Assembly: GCA_950295325.1 (NCBI GenBank)
Contig: OX485804.1
Coordinates: 38,688,001 to 38,752,000 of the forward strand
Source of the DNA: Polytrichum commune
Lineage: Eukaryota > Streptophyta > Polytrichopsida > Polytrichales > Polytrichaceae
Reading direction: 5' to 3'
Length of the DNA: 64,000 nt
In this document: one piece after another, positions 1 to 13,100 of the stretch
Numbering within the stretch: the stretch's first letter is position 1
Layout of the letters: each line of letters opens with the position of its first letter
The notes under the pieces: model-generated
What the model was told of the DNA's origin: nothing
Databases searched by the model: none
The model's input: the letters and a program-made list of their open reading frames with translations, nothing else
Program-made: the position numbers and the translations under genes

Positions 1-2215
1 AGTTGGCAGGGGCAATGATGTGACCTTGGATGCTCTAAGCCTATTTTCTAATCTCCCATGAGTTGTTTCCAAGGCCATGATGTGGCTTTGAATTCCAGAT
101 GGTTATTTTGATAAATATTGCAAGATATCAACGTGTGCAACATATAATTATGACGTGTTGTCATAAACATTTTCTCTTTTCATAATTCATTTATTTTGCA
201 CGGGTGTGATTGCTTAAACATTTGTAAAAATGTAAAAATTATTATATCACCTTATGATTAATTGGTAAGCTCAAAAAATCAATTCAATATTATTATTATT
301 ATTATATAAATTTTATTTGAAAATAATTAATATACACCATGTGATTTTTAAGACAATACAATGTGTGATGAGGATAAAATATTACAACAATTCAGATAGG
401 CTATAGTTAGAAACTTATGATTTTCTGAGTATACCCCATCCATAACGTTGTTCCACAAGCCTAATTCCAAATAACATATCATTTACTTATACCTCATATT
501 ATATTATCGAAAAAATAAAATTTGTTTTTATATAATTTTTTGTATACTTTTTATATACTTTTTATTGTTATATATTTTATATTCTATCTTCATTGTTTCA
601 TTTTGGTCATCTTATGAACACTTGCACTAATCTATTATTAGAATGACAAAGATAATTTTAAATGGTAAGTCACAAAATTATAACCTCAATGTTGATGAGG
701 ATTTTATCATGTTTTTGACCTCCAAGTTAATTACGTGCTTCATTGATGGTTTCACTTCCGGAATGAAATCCCAATCAATTGCTTATTTACTAACGGAAGT
801 ACACATATATATTGGATTTTAGACCTTGAAGGTGAAGTGCATTCAATATGGGATTTGTAGTAAAGCGGCCTTCAAGAATGCAAGGGCAATGCTTTTTTTG
901 AAGTAGGGCGGGATGGGCAATAATTTTTGGTCGGGTTCAAAAATTTCTTTAGAGGGTTATCCCAACCCGAATCTGACATCCCCGAAAGTTCGTGAGGGGA
1001 TATTTAATGTCCGCCCATATTAATTTCTTAAAACCAACCGGACTAGTACTGATAGGTTGTCAATGCATGATGCACCCACTTACTTCTATATGAGGCATTC
1101 TAAAAAAAAAATTAATGTCTAACCCTCTTTGTATTATTGCCTTAAATATTAGATTGGACTAGGATTATTTAGAACTACTAAAACTTGGTATTTTTGAAAC
1201 CCTTGAGACAAGGAACCGACGACCTAAGGTAGTGTATAAAGGTTCATCTCAATCGCAAAAATGAATGAACTCTCATTAATGAAAATACATGAGTGCCACG
1301 AATCCCCGGCCTATGCAGTGACATGGCAACAAAGAGACTACGTAACATCACATGTGTGTGAAGGATGGTTACATTATACAATGACAGGGGCAAGCCTTCT
1401 ACTGTTCTCACTCTTTAGTATGACACGTTTGGGAAACACACAAAAAGTCATATTATCGAGGTGTCGTCTTCTCATTAATATGACAAATGGCGTAAAGTTG
1501 CCGTATTATTGAAGGAATACGAAAACATTAGTAATATGGGCTTAAAAATATATACAACAAGTTTAAACAACATAGATGGTATGAAATAATAACTTATAAC
1601 TTCAAACAAATACAAATATTCTCAAGAACTCTTGAAGTAGGAGTCCAAAGATTTCCGGTGTTGTCTACCCAAGTTAGCAATTATTAACTTATCTAAACTC
1701 CCTACTAACTTTTGAAAACTAATAATTTCGTTAAACACCAAAATATAGAGAGTTCTTTGATAAGAAACTAGACAACAATGATGCATGACGTTTACCATCA
1801 CTTAGCTTTACAGTAGGTGGAACATCATCATCCACATCTATTGAATCTAGATCAACATTAAGATCAAAGAGTATGTAGAATTGGTTCCCAAAGCAACATC
1901 CACCAACTCATCAGTACTCAATTCTAGCTCAGTGTTCTCTTCCCTAACCATCTCGGTAATTGTATAACACTAAATGCCAAGTGGAAATGGGCCTTTAGAC
2001 TATAGAACATATATGGTGCCTTTAAGGGTTAAGGTCGGAAGAGAATCTTTAAGGGTGCATCAAAATGGATGCTGCCCAAGAGATGGTTGGATGATGCGCA
2101 CAGCGTCTCATCCACGAATACGTTCATCCATCCACAGAGTTATCCAGTCGCCGGAGCCAGTGAGTGTTTGTTGCTGAAGACTCAGAGCTGCTCTGTTGCA
2201 GCAAAATCGGTGGCG
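1..2215. other. AT-rich intergenic region, no gene seen
   Basis: This stretch is strongly AT-rich over most of its length, with short A/T runs and no reading frame that looks like a protein. Open frames near 1261-1512 and 1974-2177 are short, lack family resemblance and have no splice partners. The last few hundred bases probably hold the promoter and 5' leader of the methyltransferase gene that starts at 2216; no clear TATA box could be chosen. Confidence 0.6.
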
Positions 2216-5200
2216 ATGGCGGGGGCGTTGCTGGCCCGAACCTCCTTCATCTCACAATTAACAAAAAACAACAAGTCGTCAGAAGTATCCGCGACACCGC
2301 GCAGGAGGTCGGTAACAGCTCGCGCGCAGTTGGAAAATGGGAGCGTCACAACTTCGAAGTCAACGAATGGAGGCTTTGAGGAGGGCGAGCTGGAGCGGCC
2401 GGCGTGGACAGGGGACGAACCCTTGTCTCGCTTCGTCAGCTCGCTCATCGCGATCAAGCCTCTTTTTAACGTAATGAAAATTGGCGCCCGTCGAGTCTTA
2501 ATCAGGCGAGTTCATGCGTTGCTTCGTTCTTGTCTGTGTGCATTTCCCGCAAGCGTAGTAGAAAGGAAAAAAGAGAGGCAGAGAGCAAGTTGTTTGGGTG
2601 AGGGGAATTTGAATCAAACATTGGCAGTGCAGGACGGCTGAGAAGAATGGGATTAGTTGGACAGGGATGTCCAATGAGTTGCTGGCATCAGATGTGTATG
2701 CGGAGAAAGAATTGGTCGAGGATAAGAACGTGGTTTATCCCGATTGTAAGTGGAATCGTCCTACTCTCTCTATTCAGAAGAAAAAAAAAAGTGATATCCA
2801 GACACCTGCTCCGTTCATATCCAATAATCTTGTGGAATTTGATGGAATGAGGAACACGTTCCATGTTGAAGGGTCGGAGGAACACTGTCTTAAGAATGTT
2901 ATGTCGTACTCTCTGCTCTTTTCAAAGGAAAAAGAAATAATGTCCAGACATCGGCTCTGTCAATATCTGTTTTCCAGCTGAATCTAATGGACATACCATT
3001 CTTCAGCGAGATCACGCTGTTCGCTTCCCGGAGAATCGGGGTAGGTAGATGTTAGAATCAACAGGGCAGATGCTACATGATCAGTCCAAATGTGCAAGGC
3101 TGCAATGAAGGAGGACCCAATTTTGTTGTGAATAGGAACCAAACACTCAGCATGGCTGAAGAATATTATGGAATCAGGAGAATATCCTTTATTTAAGGGT
3201 CGGAGGAACACTGTCTTAAGAATGTTATGTCATACTCTCTTTTCAGTGGAAAATGAAATATTGTCCAGCCACCGGCTCTGTTACGTCTATTTTCACGCAG
3301 TATTTGATGGGAATAAGAGCAGAAATTGTGTGAGAGTGATATTCTTATGATGGTTGTTTTATGACATTATTAAGCTTCATAAGAGTGTTCCTTGGGAATC
3401 CAAGGCACTTTATGCAAAGCATCAAAAGCCATGTAAGAGAATATTGTGCGATTCTTAGCCTTAATCTGGGAGAATGTGTGAAGGCTCATAATAGGGTGAG
3501 GACTGATAAGAGCTTGCCACTTGAGTATGCTTGACGTTCAAACCTAGAAATGAGGACCTCGATTCTTGGAGATTGGTCCCTTGGGTCTAACTAGAAAGGG
3601 GACGAGGTCACAAGTCTTAACAATGTTATGGTTGCATCCCAGATTACCTGAAGGAATTTCACGCGTACTCGGAAGGCAATCTCTCGTGGAAGGTGCGGCG
3701 GCTGTTTCTTTCTGTGATTGTATATATACATGCCATCTAAAGAATACTCTTCTGCTTTGCATGGTTGTCGGACAATGTTCTCGTTCAATGTACTTTGCTC
3801 AAGCTATGAAGCTTCTAGTTCTAAATTTAAACCTAGTAAACCCTACTCCTTCTCTTCCATCCACTTCAGATTAAGACTAAATTCGAATCAAGAATGTGCA
3901 CCCTGCACTTTTATTTAAGAATCGAAGTGTAGCCAACTAAGATTATTCCCAAGGAAAGAAATATGCTCTTCCCACTTCAATAATGTTATGAGAGTGGGAT
4001 CCTTCGCAGAAAAAGGTTGTGATAAGATTTGTGAGGTTCTGCAAGTCGAGAGTGATTCTGACATTGTGAAAACTCTTAGGCTGCCAGCGAGGTCGCGCCA
4101 GCCACTCTCGCCATGATGCTTCGGACCATTCCTACTGCTCAATCCCCAGCAGAGGCAAACAAAGCTCTGCGAGACGGGTGGTTGCAGGTGGGACTGGACC
4201 ATACTTTGAAATACATCACTGCTGTTTCCATTGCACAAAGCAAATTGCAGTAATCCTGCAATTCCCCTAAGTCGGGCTGGACCTTCAAATATTGTTTTCT
4301 GAAGGTCAACCACAATGATGTTGTCGTGTGGAGAATTGAAAATGCGGAGGTTGCTACTTGAACATATAATGAATTAGAAGTTGGTGGTAACGAGAATTCG
4401 TGTCACAGGCTATAGAGGATCATCATCAGATGCATTCCAATGGGCTTGGAGTCTCTGCAGTTCTGGATGTGGGCTGTTCTATTGGTGACAGCACGAGGGC
4501 TCTTGCAGATTGGTTTCCAAGTGCTCATATCACGGTGGGTAGTTACAGAGAGTGTGCTTTTTACAAATCACAGGAGACGCCCTAGACATCTCAAAATGCA
4601 AGTGATTAACATTAAGTGTGAGTCAATGTTGTTACTTATCATGTCAGTGCTTATTCAATTGATTCAAATTCAACTCATAATTCAACCTTTTAGGTCTTGC
4701 AACTAAAAATCTAGAAAACAAGAGATGAAAATGGCAACTCTATTCAATGTTGCAGTTTGATGTGATTGAATCAATGTGAAATCAGTGTTGATAATAAGCA
4801 CTTTTTTGAGGACTTTGTGATAATAAGCATGATTGTATTCAGATCAATATGGTCTTTGCATTTAGTTTATGAAGAGCGGAGCCACCATGCCAAGTTTGGT
4901 TCAATTACATCTCCCTGTTTCGTGACTTGGACTTTTTTGCGTCTGACAGGGATTGGATTTGTCGCCCTACTTTCTGGCAGCGGCACAATACATGGAGAAG
5001 CAGAAAATTGCACAAGGGTTGGGAAGAGAGAAGCCCATCAGCTGGTTGCATGCAAACGGGGAGTGTACAGGCTTACCTGCCTCCTCTGTGGACATTATTT
5101 CACATGCTTTTGTGGTGCGTACAGGAAGAAGTGTGGATGCACCGAACCTGCATTACTGCGTCTGTTATCTCATTCTTGATTTTTCCTGCCGTTTCATTTA

Positions 5201-6483
5201 TGTGTATTTTAAGAGTCAACTTCCGTGGAGAAAACTGGGCACCATGAAACAAATGGCTCCATGGGTGTGGGCGTGCTCATAAACGCTCAAAGTCCTCCCC
5301 CCCCACACCCCCGAACAAAGCTCACAAAATGGGAGGTCCTTTGACCATGCCACCGGCAGACTTAAACCTCATTATGAAATGAAGGTTGGAGGGTAAACTA
5401 GACGTCGGATGAAAAGGTGATGGGTCCTCATGTGGGAATGTGATTGCACAAATGTCTTGCCTTCTTGCATGGAAGTACCCCGCAGCTTGCAAGGCCATGA
5501 ATAAGGGGTCCTCCATGGCACTTGTAGGAAAAAAAATAAGGCTCGCCATCCCCCTTGCATAGAAGTCGTCCCTTTAGTTTTCATCTGTTACAGAGATTCA
5601 TCGCATATCTTGAAATAATGTTTTCAATTCTTAATTGACAAGCTCATCAATTCCACACTTTTCAAATACTAGAGACTGCTACTATGAACCTACTTGTAAC
5701 TCGTTGGGGGGTTGTTTGTCATCAGATTCATGAGTGCCCTCAGCATGCAATCAGAGGTCTTTTAAAAGAGGCTTACAGGCTTTTGAGACCAGGCGGAACT
5801 GTGGCTTTAACTGACATCTCGGTAAGACTGCTTAATCAACTTTCATCAAGTTATTTTGCTAGTTTCTCCACATCTGATGTCATTATGACGTGTGATCTTG
5901 TCTCTTCTGTACATTTCCTTAACTTGGACGCTAACTGCTTTCAGCTTTGGGTTGGATGTGGTCGGAACAGCCAAAGTCGAAGGTTATCCAGGTAATTCTT
6001 CAAACTTGAACAATATTATGACGACAGGTTGTAATGCATCAGCTTTGCTGAATAGTGCAACACTAGACAACACTATGTCTCAAGTAGAGTTCGTCCAAAG
6101 TTCCCCAATAGCATTGTCCTGTTTTTGTTCAGTTTATGAGGGAAGTGGTTTCTATTTTCTGTCTTTTAGTAGAGAAGTGGGTGGTTGGGTAAAGCCTAGA
6201 TAGTATCTATGTATCTCAAGCCCTTCCCTGCATCCACATAATTTATGCCGGTCTCTGCTAGTTAGTAGAGGAGGTCTGAATCAATTGATTGGGTTATTTT
6301 GTGCAGAATCTGCCACCTGCAATGTTTACTCTGATGAAATCTACGGAACCATGGATGGATGAGTGTTACACCTTCGACTTAGAAGGAGAAATGGAGAAGA
6401 TTGGATTCGTGAATGTGAAATCAGTATTGACAGATCCGCGGCATTGGACAGTCACGGGCACAGTGCCGTCACGTCAAGAGTAG
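2216..6483 (+). CDS. Probable plastid SAM-dependent methyltransferase, 9 exons, 381 aa
   Basis: Class I SAM-dependent methyltransferase of the UbiE-like type; the substrate is unknown. Exons: 2216-2505, 2633-2745, 3643-3692, 4080-4187, 4409-4534, 4950-5114, 5726-5821, 5971-5991 and 6307-6483. They sum to 1146 nt, and every junction keeps frame. The start gives MAGALLARTSF, a Ser/Thr/Arg-rich N-terminus like a chloroplast transit peptide; an upstream in-frame ATG at 2069 was not preferred. SAM motif I is VLDVGCSIG (about residues 205-213), followed by GLDLSP at the start of exon 6. The motif II area is GLPASSVDIISHAFVIHEC, and LLRPGGTVALTD is motif III. The C-terminus FTLMKSTEPWMDECY...TDPRHWTVTGTVP resembles plant proteins such as Arabidopsis At4g29590 (from memory). 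Intron 1 appears to be GC-AG, and exon 8 is a 21-nt micro-exon coding PKSKVIQ. The family call is firm; function and localisation are inferred. Confidence 0.88.
2860..3300. repeat. Duplicated ~110-bp segment inside methyltransferase intron 2
   Basis: A segment beginning AAGGGTCGGAGGAACACTG occurs at about 2868-2980 and again at about 3195-3297. Both copies continue through GTCTTAAGAATGTTATGTC to the CCGGCTCTGT-like end, about 327 bp apart. A shorter, more diverged third copy lies at about 2759-2822. All copies are within the 897-bp intron 2746-3642, so they do not change the protein. Confidence 0.75.
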
Positions 6484-7340
6484 GAGATGAGGGGGGCAAT
6501 GATTTCATACAAAGCAGCAACTGACTTTCTTCTACGAGTTGCAACCAATTTTGAGCGTTTCTCCTTTAGACCACCTTACATACTCCAAGTAGGTTGTACC
6601 TAACCCAGTATTTGAGTCCCCAGGATAGCAGCCAGGGGCAAAGGTAGCTAGGTGAAAGTTTGTGCTAAGCAACAAGGCCTTCATATACCTATCTAGTTGA
6701 GTATCTGCAGAATGGATCCAAAGAAGCGGATGACTGAAATATATTGGTCAAATTATGAGGGGCCATGTTCAGCATGCAATTCTTGTTGATACCAATTAAA
6801 TTCTGCTGGTTGAATTCTCATCCATCAATTTCTGACAAACACAAAATTCCGTGTATCATATATTTAATGTGTTTTGCTTCCTCCATGGCCTTGCTTTTGA
6901 AGATTGAAGGGCAAAAATTATCTACTTATCGGGTGAGCCTGGAGGGATTTGCTCGAAATGTTTCTCACTGCAGCCTTGCATCTAAACTTTGGATCCTTGT
7001 ATGAAATTCTGCTGTTCCCATTTTCCCAGTTATTTAGCATCATCTTCCTGTGCTGGTAATTGATTCCTGTACGTTGAAAAATTGCTGCAGTTACAGGTCT
7101 GTTAAAATGTGCCTTCATTTCAACTATGTATATACAACTCTAACTGGATATAGCACCACAAGTAATGTACAGCCCATTCAAGAGGCACCTACTAGAGTGA
7201 ATGGTGGGAAAGAGAAAAGGAAAGAGAACCATGATATCCATTTCCTTGCATGCTTTTCCAATGAAACACCTGTTGTTTCTTATATATTATGAATAATCTA
7301 TTCGTTGACCCCATAGACATTAAGTGTTCTATTGCATTAC
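6484..7340. other. 3' flank of the methyltransferase gene, no further gene
   Basis: This presumably contains the 3' untranslated region of the methyltransferase. Short open frames at 6765-7004 and 7050-7292 show no family resemblance and no splice continuity. No structured repeat was seen here. Confidence 0.5.
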
Positions 7341-7920
7341 GAATTGTCTCATTCGATCAGAAACTGCGATTCTCAAAAATTATAATGTGAACTTTTTGGA
7401 TCGGAGTTGAGATGCGAAACTAGAAGAGGTCAAAATGAAGATTATCTTTCTCTTTAAACTGTCACATGAGCCCTCCCAATTGTTGTGCATTTTTAACCCA
7501 GTAGAATGGTTAATAATACAATTTGAGCACATACCTAGTCCAATCTCCTTGTAACAGGCGTTTCGGTGTCCATCCTTAACTACTGTTAGCCTTGTCAAAT
7601 ACCACTAAAATATAGGTAGACTGATGGCTAATTCGGTTACCACCTTAAAGTGGACAACTATAATTGGGTGGTATACGGCTTGGTTGTAGTTATGAACAAA
7701 CACCCATATCACACATGTGCCAATGAGATTGGAGAATATGCTGCCAATATATAGACACCTCTTGGGTTCAATAGTGAATAAAAGTGGGAAACATACATGA
7801 CTGTTTAAGGAGAAAATAATCTTCACTTTGATTTCCTATGGGTTTTACATCTCATCGTCAATCCTAAAATTTGGAAACACAATCTTTGCAGTTCACTATT
7901 GCTAACGAAATGAGACAATC
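7341..7920. repeat. Fold-back element with imperfect inverted arms
   Basis: The left arm (about 7341-7510, starting GAATTGTCTCATTCG) is matched in inverted orientation by the right arm (about 7740-7920, ending CGAAATGAGACAATC). The arms share the GAAGATTAT...CTC segment and differ by scattered substitutions and small indels. No coding capacity is visible. Diverged single arms of what looks like the same family occur near 21670-21830, 27660-27980 and 52615-52815. It is probably a MITE or fold-back transposon remnant; the class is unknown. Confidence 0.65.
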
Positions 7921-8610
7921 CCCGATTAATAACTATAAATGCATGTTGAGATGGAAATATCCACATTTGCCATGTCTACCTTAGGTGTCCATAACATTAT
8001 TGAGTTATTTGGTTGAGTTCCATTTCTTTATTTAGCATATGATAGGGGCCTCCATTGTCTTACCTTCATGGGAAGAAACCTAGATAATAAGAAGAAGATG
8101 ACATTGGTATGATAGTATGAATATTATGAATAGTGCCAATATTTTCAATGAATAATGTTGCTATGAATACTATCCTCAATGACTAGTGTTGGGAAGAACA
8201 ATGCTCCTGGTGAATGATGCTAGAATATAACTCCAATCAAATTTCTAGGTGCCAACCTATGTATATTAACATTAACCACATATTTCTACTCTGTTTGTGA
8301 AGCCCACATAATATAATTACTTTATTCCAAGGTCCAATGTACTAACCCAAAGGCTAGGTAATGTTATGTCCAATTAAAAAGAGCAACCCATTTAATATAA
8401 GTTAATGCCCACTCTTCTTACCTTACCTTACCTTACATGCATGGCTTGGAATGTCTACTAGGTAGTTGCATTTATGGTTGTTACATGAGACAATCCTGGT
8501 CAAATCCAACGGCCATAAATGCATGTGGAGATGGAAGTGTCCAATAAGGAGGAGCAACCACATAAGTTAATGCCCACACTCCATACCTAACCTCACCTTA
8601 AGGTAGAAGT

Positions 8611-9406
8611 GTCTTAAGTGGCTCATTTTCTTAATTGGACCCCTAGATTTAATTGGAATATGGTTTGGTGAGGATCAAAGAGCAAATATCATAAAGCCAC
8701 ATGTTTAAAAGAGATTGGACTAAGTCTTAATATATTAATAGCTACTCTATACTCAATAGTGAACACAATTAGGAGGACCTACATGTCCAGTTAAGAAATC
8801 AACAAACAAGCATTTTTGACAACCATAACTAAACTAAGGGAGGTTCGATTTTCAATCTGGTTTTCACAAATGTAGTTTCATTGTAGATTTGCTAATGCAA
8901 AATGATGTGTAAATCTAATCGGTAGAAGTTGGAGAACATAAAAAACAAACCAGATAACACCCACATATCTTACCTTAGGTGTCTAATTAGGAAGAGCCAC
9001 CACCAAAGTTAATGTCCACACTCCTCACCTCACCCTAAGGGATGTGGGTGTCATCTGGTTCATTTTTCATGTTCTCCAGCTTCTACCGATTAGATTTACA
9101 CATCATGTTGCATTAGCAAATCTATGATATAACATTTGCAATAACCGGATTGAAAATCAGACCTCCCTTTATTGAGTTATGGTTATCACAATTGCATGTT
9201 TATTGATTTCTTAACTGGATACATAGGTCCTCCCAATTTGCGTTCACTATTGAGTGTCGATCAAGTAGTTATTAATATTTGAAGACCTAGTCCAATCCCT
9301 CTTAAACACTTGTCTTCATGATGTTTGCTCTGTGCTCCTCACCATATCACATAGAAATCAAATCCAGGGGCCCAATCAAGGAAAAAACGAGCCACTACTT
9401 AAGACC
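8611..9406. repeat. Large fold-back element, ~370-bp inverted arms
   Basis: The outer ends are GTCTTAAGTGGCTC at 8611 and the inverted match GAGCCACTACTTAAGAC ending at 9406. Further in, the arms share ATTGGACCCCTAGATTT, GAGATTGGACTA, TTAAGAAATCAACAAAC and AATCTAATCGGTAGAAG, each appearing reverse-complemented on the other side of a centre near 9000. The whole unit is about 796 bp with no coding frame. Related single arms are seen at about 29565-29900 and 52075-52255. Confidence 0.75.
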
Positions 9407-9950
9407 CATCTATAGGAGAGGCGCCTATTTCCGATCAGGACCCCGTCCGCAATCTATAGGGTGCCCCAATCGTGATTAGGCTGGCATTGAATTTCGGATG
9501 AGGCCAGACACAATAGTGTCATGACGCATGACCTGGTTTTGAGTGCTAAAGTGAAGAGGATTGAGCGGTTATGACAAACTCTGGACATTGGCAATATGTG
9601 CAGGCCCACCTTTTGGCTTCAAAAAATTCACAGTAATTTGAGTTCGAAGAACAAAATTACCGAAAAACTTTCAGTCCTGTTGATGATTTCTATCTTCCGA
9701 CACGGGGAAAAATTTGCACCGCCTGATACTTCTCCAAATTTGGCACACAATCTCTTCAGTGATTGGTTATGGACGCCTCTGCTCTAGCTCACATGCATGG
9801 CTTGTGCTACCCCACCCGACTTGCGTTGCTACAGCAAGCCCTTTCAGGTGGCACAGCAGTCACAGGCTTCGCCACGTTCACGTTGTTTCTTGTGGCCAAA
9901 TCGCTCCCTCGCTTACTCTGCTGCGCTCGTCTTCTCTTATCCACCTCTCC

Positions 9951-9983
9951 CCCCTCCCCTCCCCTCCCCTCCCCTCCCCTCCC
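9951..9983. repeat. CCCCT-type pyrimidine tract in the leader/promoter
   Basis: Four to five CTCCC/CCCCT units lie about 170 bp upstream of the ATG at 10148, inside a longer C/T-rich zone. Such tracts are common in plant core promoters and 5' leaders. A second microsatellite, CT repeats running into GC repeats, lies just after the first exon at about 10267-10298. Confidence 0.7.
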
Positions 9984-10147
9984 CAACTTCAGTCCCAGGC
10001 TGTTCCCCAATTCTTCCCCAATCCCCCATTGCTGCAACACCAAAGACTGCAACACCTACTTACTCACTCACTCACTTATTTGCTTTCTAACCCAACTCCT
10101 GCGGATTCTCCTCTAGTCACTTCACTGCAAGCATCGTGTCGGGAGTC

Positions 10148-13100
10148 ATGGTGGTGCGAGCCTTGGGCGCTGGCCATCTCCCATTAAGTGCACCTCTCTT
10201 GCAAGCTGCAGATCACTGCGACCGCGTGCACCGAATTTCTTCCACCAAACTTAGGTTGGTTGCTCTCTGTCTCTCTCTCTCTCGCGCGCGCGCGCTGGGT
10301 TTTTGGAACATGCCCGGCATGAGAAATTTAATTTGCAAGCTTCTACTACTCTTCTGAATCCACCGTGAAGAGGGAGCATAAGGATCGAAGAAGATTATAT
10401 GTAGGGTTGGCCAGGTTTTTTTCTCACATTCCATCGGGGCGTCCACCCTGAAGTTTCTGAGGTTGAATTACACATGCAGCTCTTTCAGGAAATTGAGAGA
10501 GAAAGAGACGACTGCCTGAATCCAGAAATTCATCGAGTGTTAGGAAGGTCACCCATCCGAGCACTATTCCAGCTCAGACTTTGACAAATTGTCCAATTTT
10601 GATTTATTGGTTACAAAGTTCTTCAATGATGCGCATAATCTCTTCTTGATGGAAATTACATTAGATGATGCCAATCTAATGCCATTGGGTGGGCCTTGTC
10701 CACCCAGTGGCCATTATCTAATATGTTCTGGTTTTGCTTGGATACAGCAGTACCATGTGATGAATGACAAAAGCAGGAACTAGACTACTCCATTGAGATT
10801 GAATTTGCACACCTTTACACTATCTCAGCTGTCCACATGCTGCAATTGGTACCTTAGTGTGTTTGAAGGGTTGAGGGTTAGATTATTTCCTGAGTTTGAT
10901 AATGAAGAAATTATGCACCGTACTCTGGAATTATTAGAGGTCCAACTAGGTGGCGGAAGTAAAGGAGAATGTAATCAGGTTCATAAGCCCTAAGGCGTGA
11001 TTAGCGTAGGCAATGTTTTCGTGACTGAATCGGTGTGAATTCTCACACTAGACCACTGGTGGTATGATGTGGAGTATATTCTTCCAGCGACTTTTCCAAG
11101 TCTCTGGACAGAGTATAATCAAGTTTTGAACTCAGCTGACTTAAGGATGCGAGCCATATGTTCCTGGGTACACAGATTTGTTCTCTGTCGATTTGAGTCT
11201 TGTTCCAGTTTCAGGTTTGAAGACATATGATCCTATCCTTTCATATTGGCGCTCGAATGTCATTGACCGCACTGCTTATATGTGGGATTATCTAGATACC
11301 TGTCTGATTCCCATTTTTGTTCATTGATTTTGTGGAGTTCTACTTTATGCTGGGCCTGGACTGATGATTATAGGTTCACTGCCCCTTTTACCTACTTATC
11401 TGGAACGTCATCTCAAACAATCACTCTTTCTTTCACAATGTGCTACTCATTCAACCGACAATTGGATCTAATATTTTTTTCAAAAACCCTCGGTGGACGG
11501 TTTGCAACTTCATAAGACAACATCTTGCAGTCTTTGTTTTGTAGGTTTTGTAACTTTCTTTTTGGAGTTGTTTTGTTGAGTGTCCACCACTTTGGGCACG
11601 CTTATCAGATTGCTTAATGCTCTAGGTATACACAGTCCGTGCTCTTCATTAGCTATTAGATAATGACCCAATGGCGTTTCGCTAATGTAATTTCCATTTC
11701 CATTGGACAAAGATTATGCCAAACATTGAAGAATTCTGTAAACATTTTGTTGGACCATATGGCATTTTGTGAATGAGGTAATGTGCATGAATGTGGAGAG
11801 CATAATCTCTTCCCAATAGAATTTACATTGCACAAAAACTCTCGCTCTTCCTGGAGATTGGTTATTTGTGCTCTAATATTTGACAAGAATCGATGCTGTT
11901 CCAGATGGCTGCAAAGATTATGCACATCCTTGAAGAAGAATTTCCATATCATGTTATTGAGCCATATGACATTTTCTAGAATGAGGCGTTGGATGTATTT
12001 GAATGTCTGGTTCACCCAAAGAAAACTTCGCTCTTCCTGTCATTTTCTGGTCTTGGATGATGTTTCGACGATATTTGATAGTGAAGGATCCCCAGTTTTG
12101 CTACATTTGCCTCCATCCTGGCTTCCTGAGTCAACATCTTGCAGTCTTTGTCTTGTGGGTTCTATACTCCCCTTTCATTTTGCAGCTGTTCTGTTGAGTT
12201 GCGCCTCTTTGACACATTCAACAGATTGCTCAATGGTAGATTCAGATAGTCCATGCTCTCCACTAGGTATCAGATAGTGGCCATTGGCTCAAACCATTTC
12301 TGCAAATTTTTGAAGAATTCGTAAACATTCTGTTAGGCATATGACATTTTCTGGACAAGGTGGATGTGTTCGAATGTGGGGTTTTGTGTGGATGTTTTAA
12401 TCTGTTTGAATGTGTTTGCTTTCTGAAAACATACTGTTGGACCATATGACATATTGTGAACGGGGTGGATGCATTTGAATGTGTCGTTTTTAATGGATGT
12501 TTGAATGTGTTTGAATGTGTGATTCTTCGCGCCTGGCTAATGTGTGGACGATGTATGATGGTGTTTTCAGATGGATGCAAGGTGAAGCATCCCTCACCTT
12601 CCCCACTCTTGCATCCACCGCCTCGACGTCCGGCGCTGTCCGCACCCTGGTGAGAGCGGAGGGAGGCAGACAGCCCTGGGACTTTGGGCGCTTCTTTCAG
12701 ACGATCTATTTCTTCAACGGGCCTCCATCTCTGAGCAAATTGGTGAGCTCCGTTATGCAATCGATGACAGCAGGGAATCAAGAGGGGGTGAGCAGCAGCA
12801 GAAGGGGCGAAGAGCTCGTGTTGGTGACGGGCGCGACGGGCGGGGTCGGTAAACGAGTGGTCGACGAATTGCGCAAACAAGGGATCCGTGTGCGTGCGCT
12901 CGTGCGAAATGTGGAGAAAGCCAAAAAACTCCTTCACCAGGACGTCGAAGTCGTAACCGCGGACATCACACAACCCGCGACGTTGCTCCCGGAGTATTTC
13001 CACGGTGTCACGAAGGTGGTGCACACAGCGGCGGTGATCGTAGGGCCCAAGGAAGGCGACACGGCGGAGCGCCAAAAGTATTACCAGGGGATCAAATTCT

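Noticed and set aside
2984-3060. Candidate exon after TTTTCCAG at about 2981 in methyltransferase intron 2
   Set aside because: It was in phase but its residues do not match the family; the exon at 3643-3692 (YYLKEFHAYSEGNLSWK) does.
3915-4313. 132-aa minus-strand frame
   Set aside because: Antisense to methyltransferase exon 4 and introns, without recognisable features.
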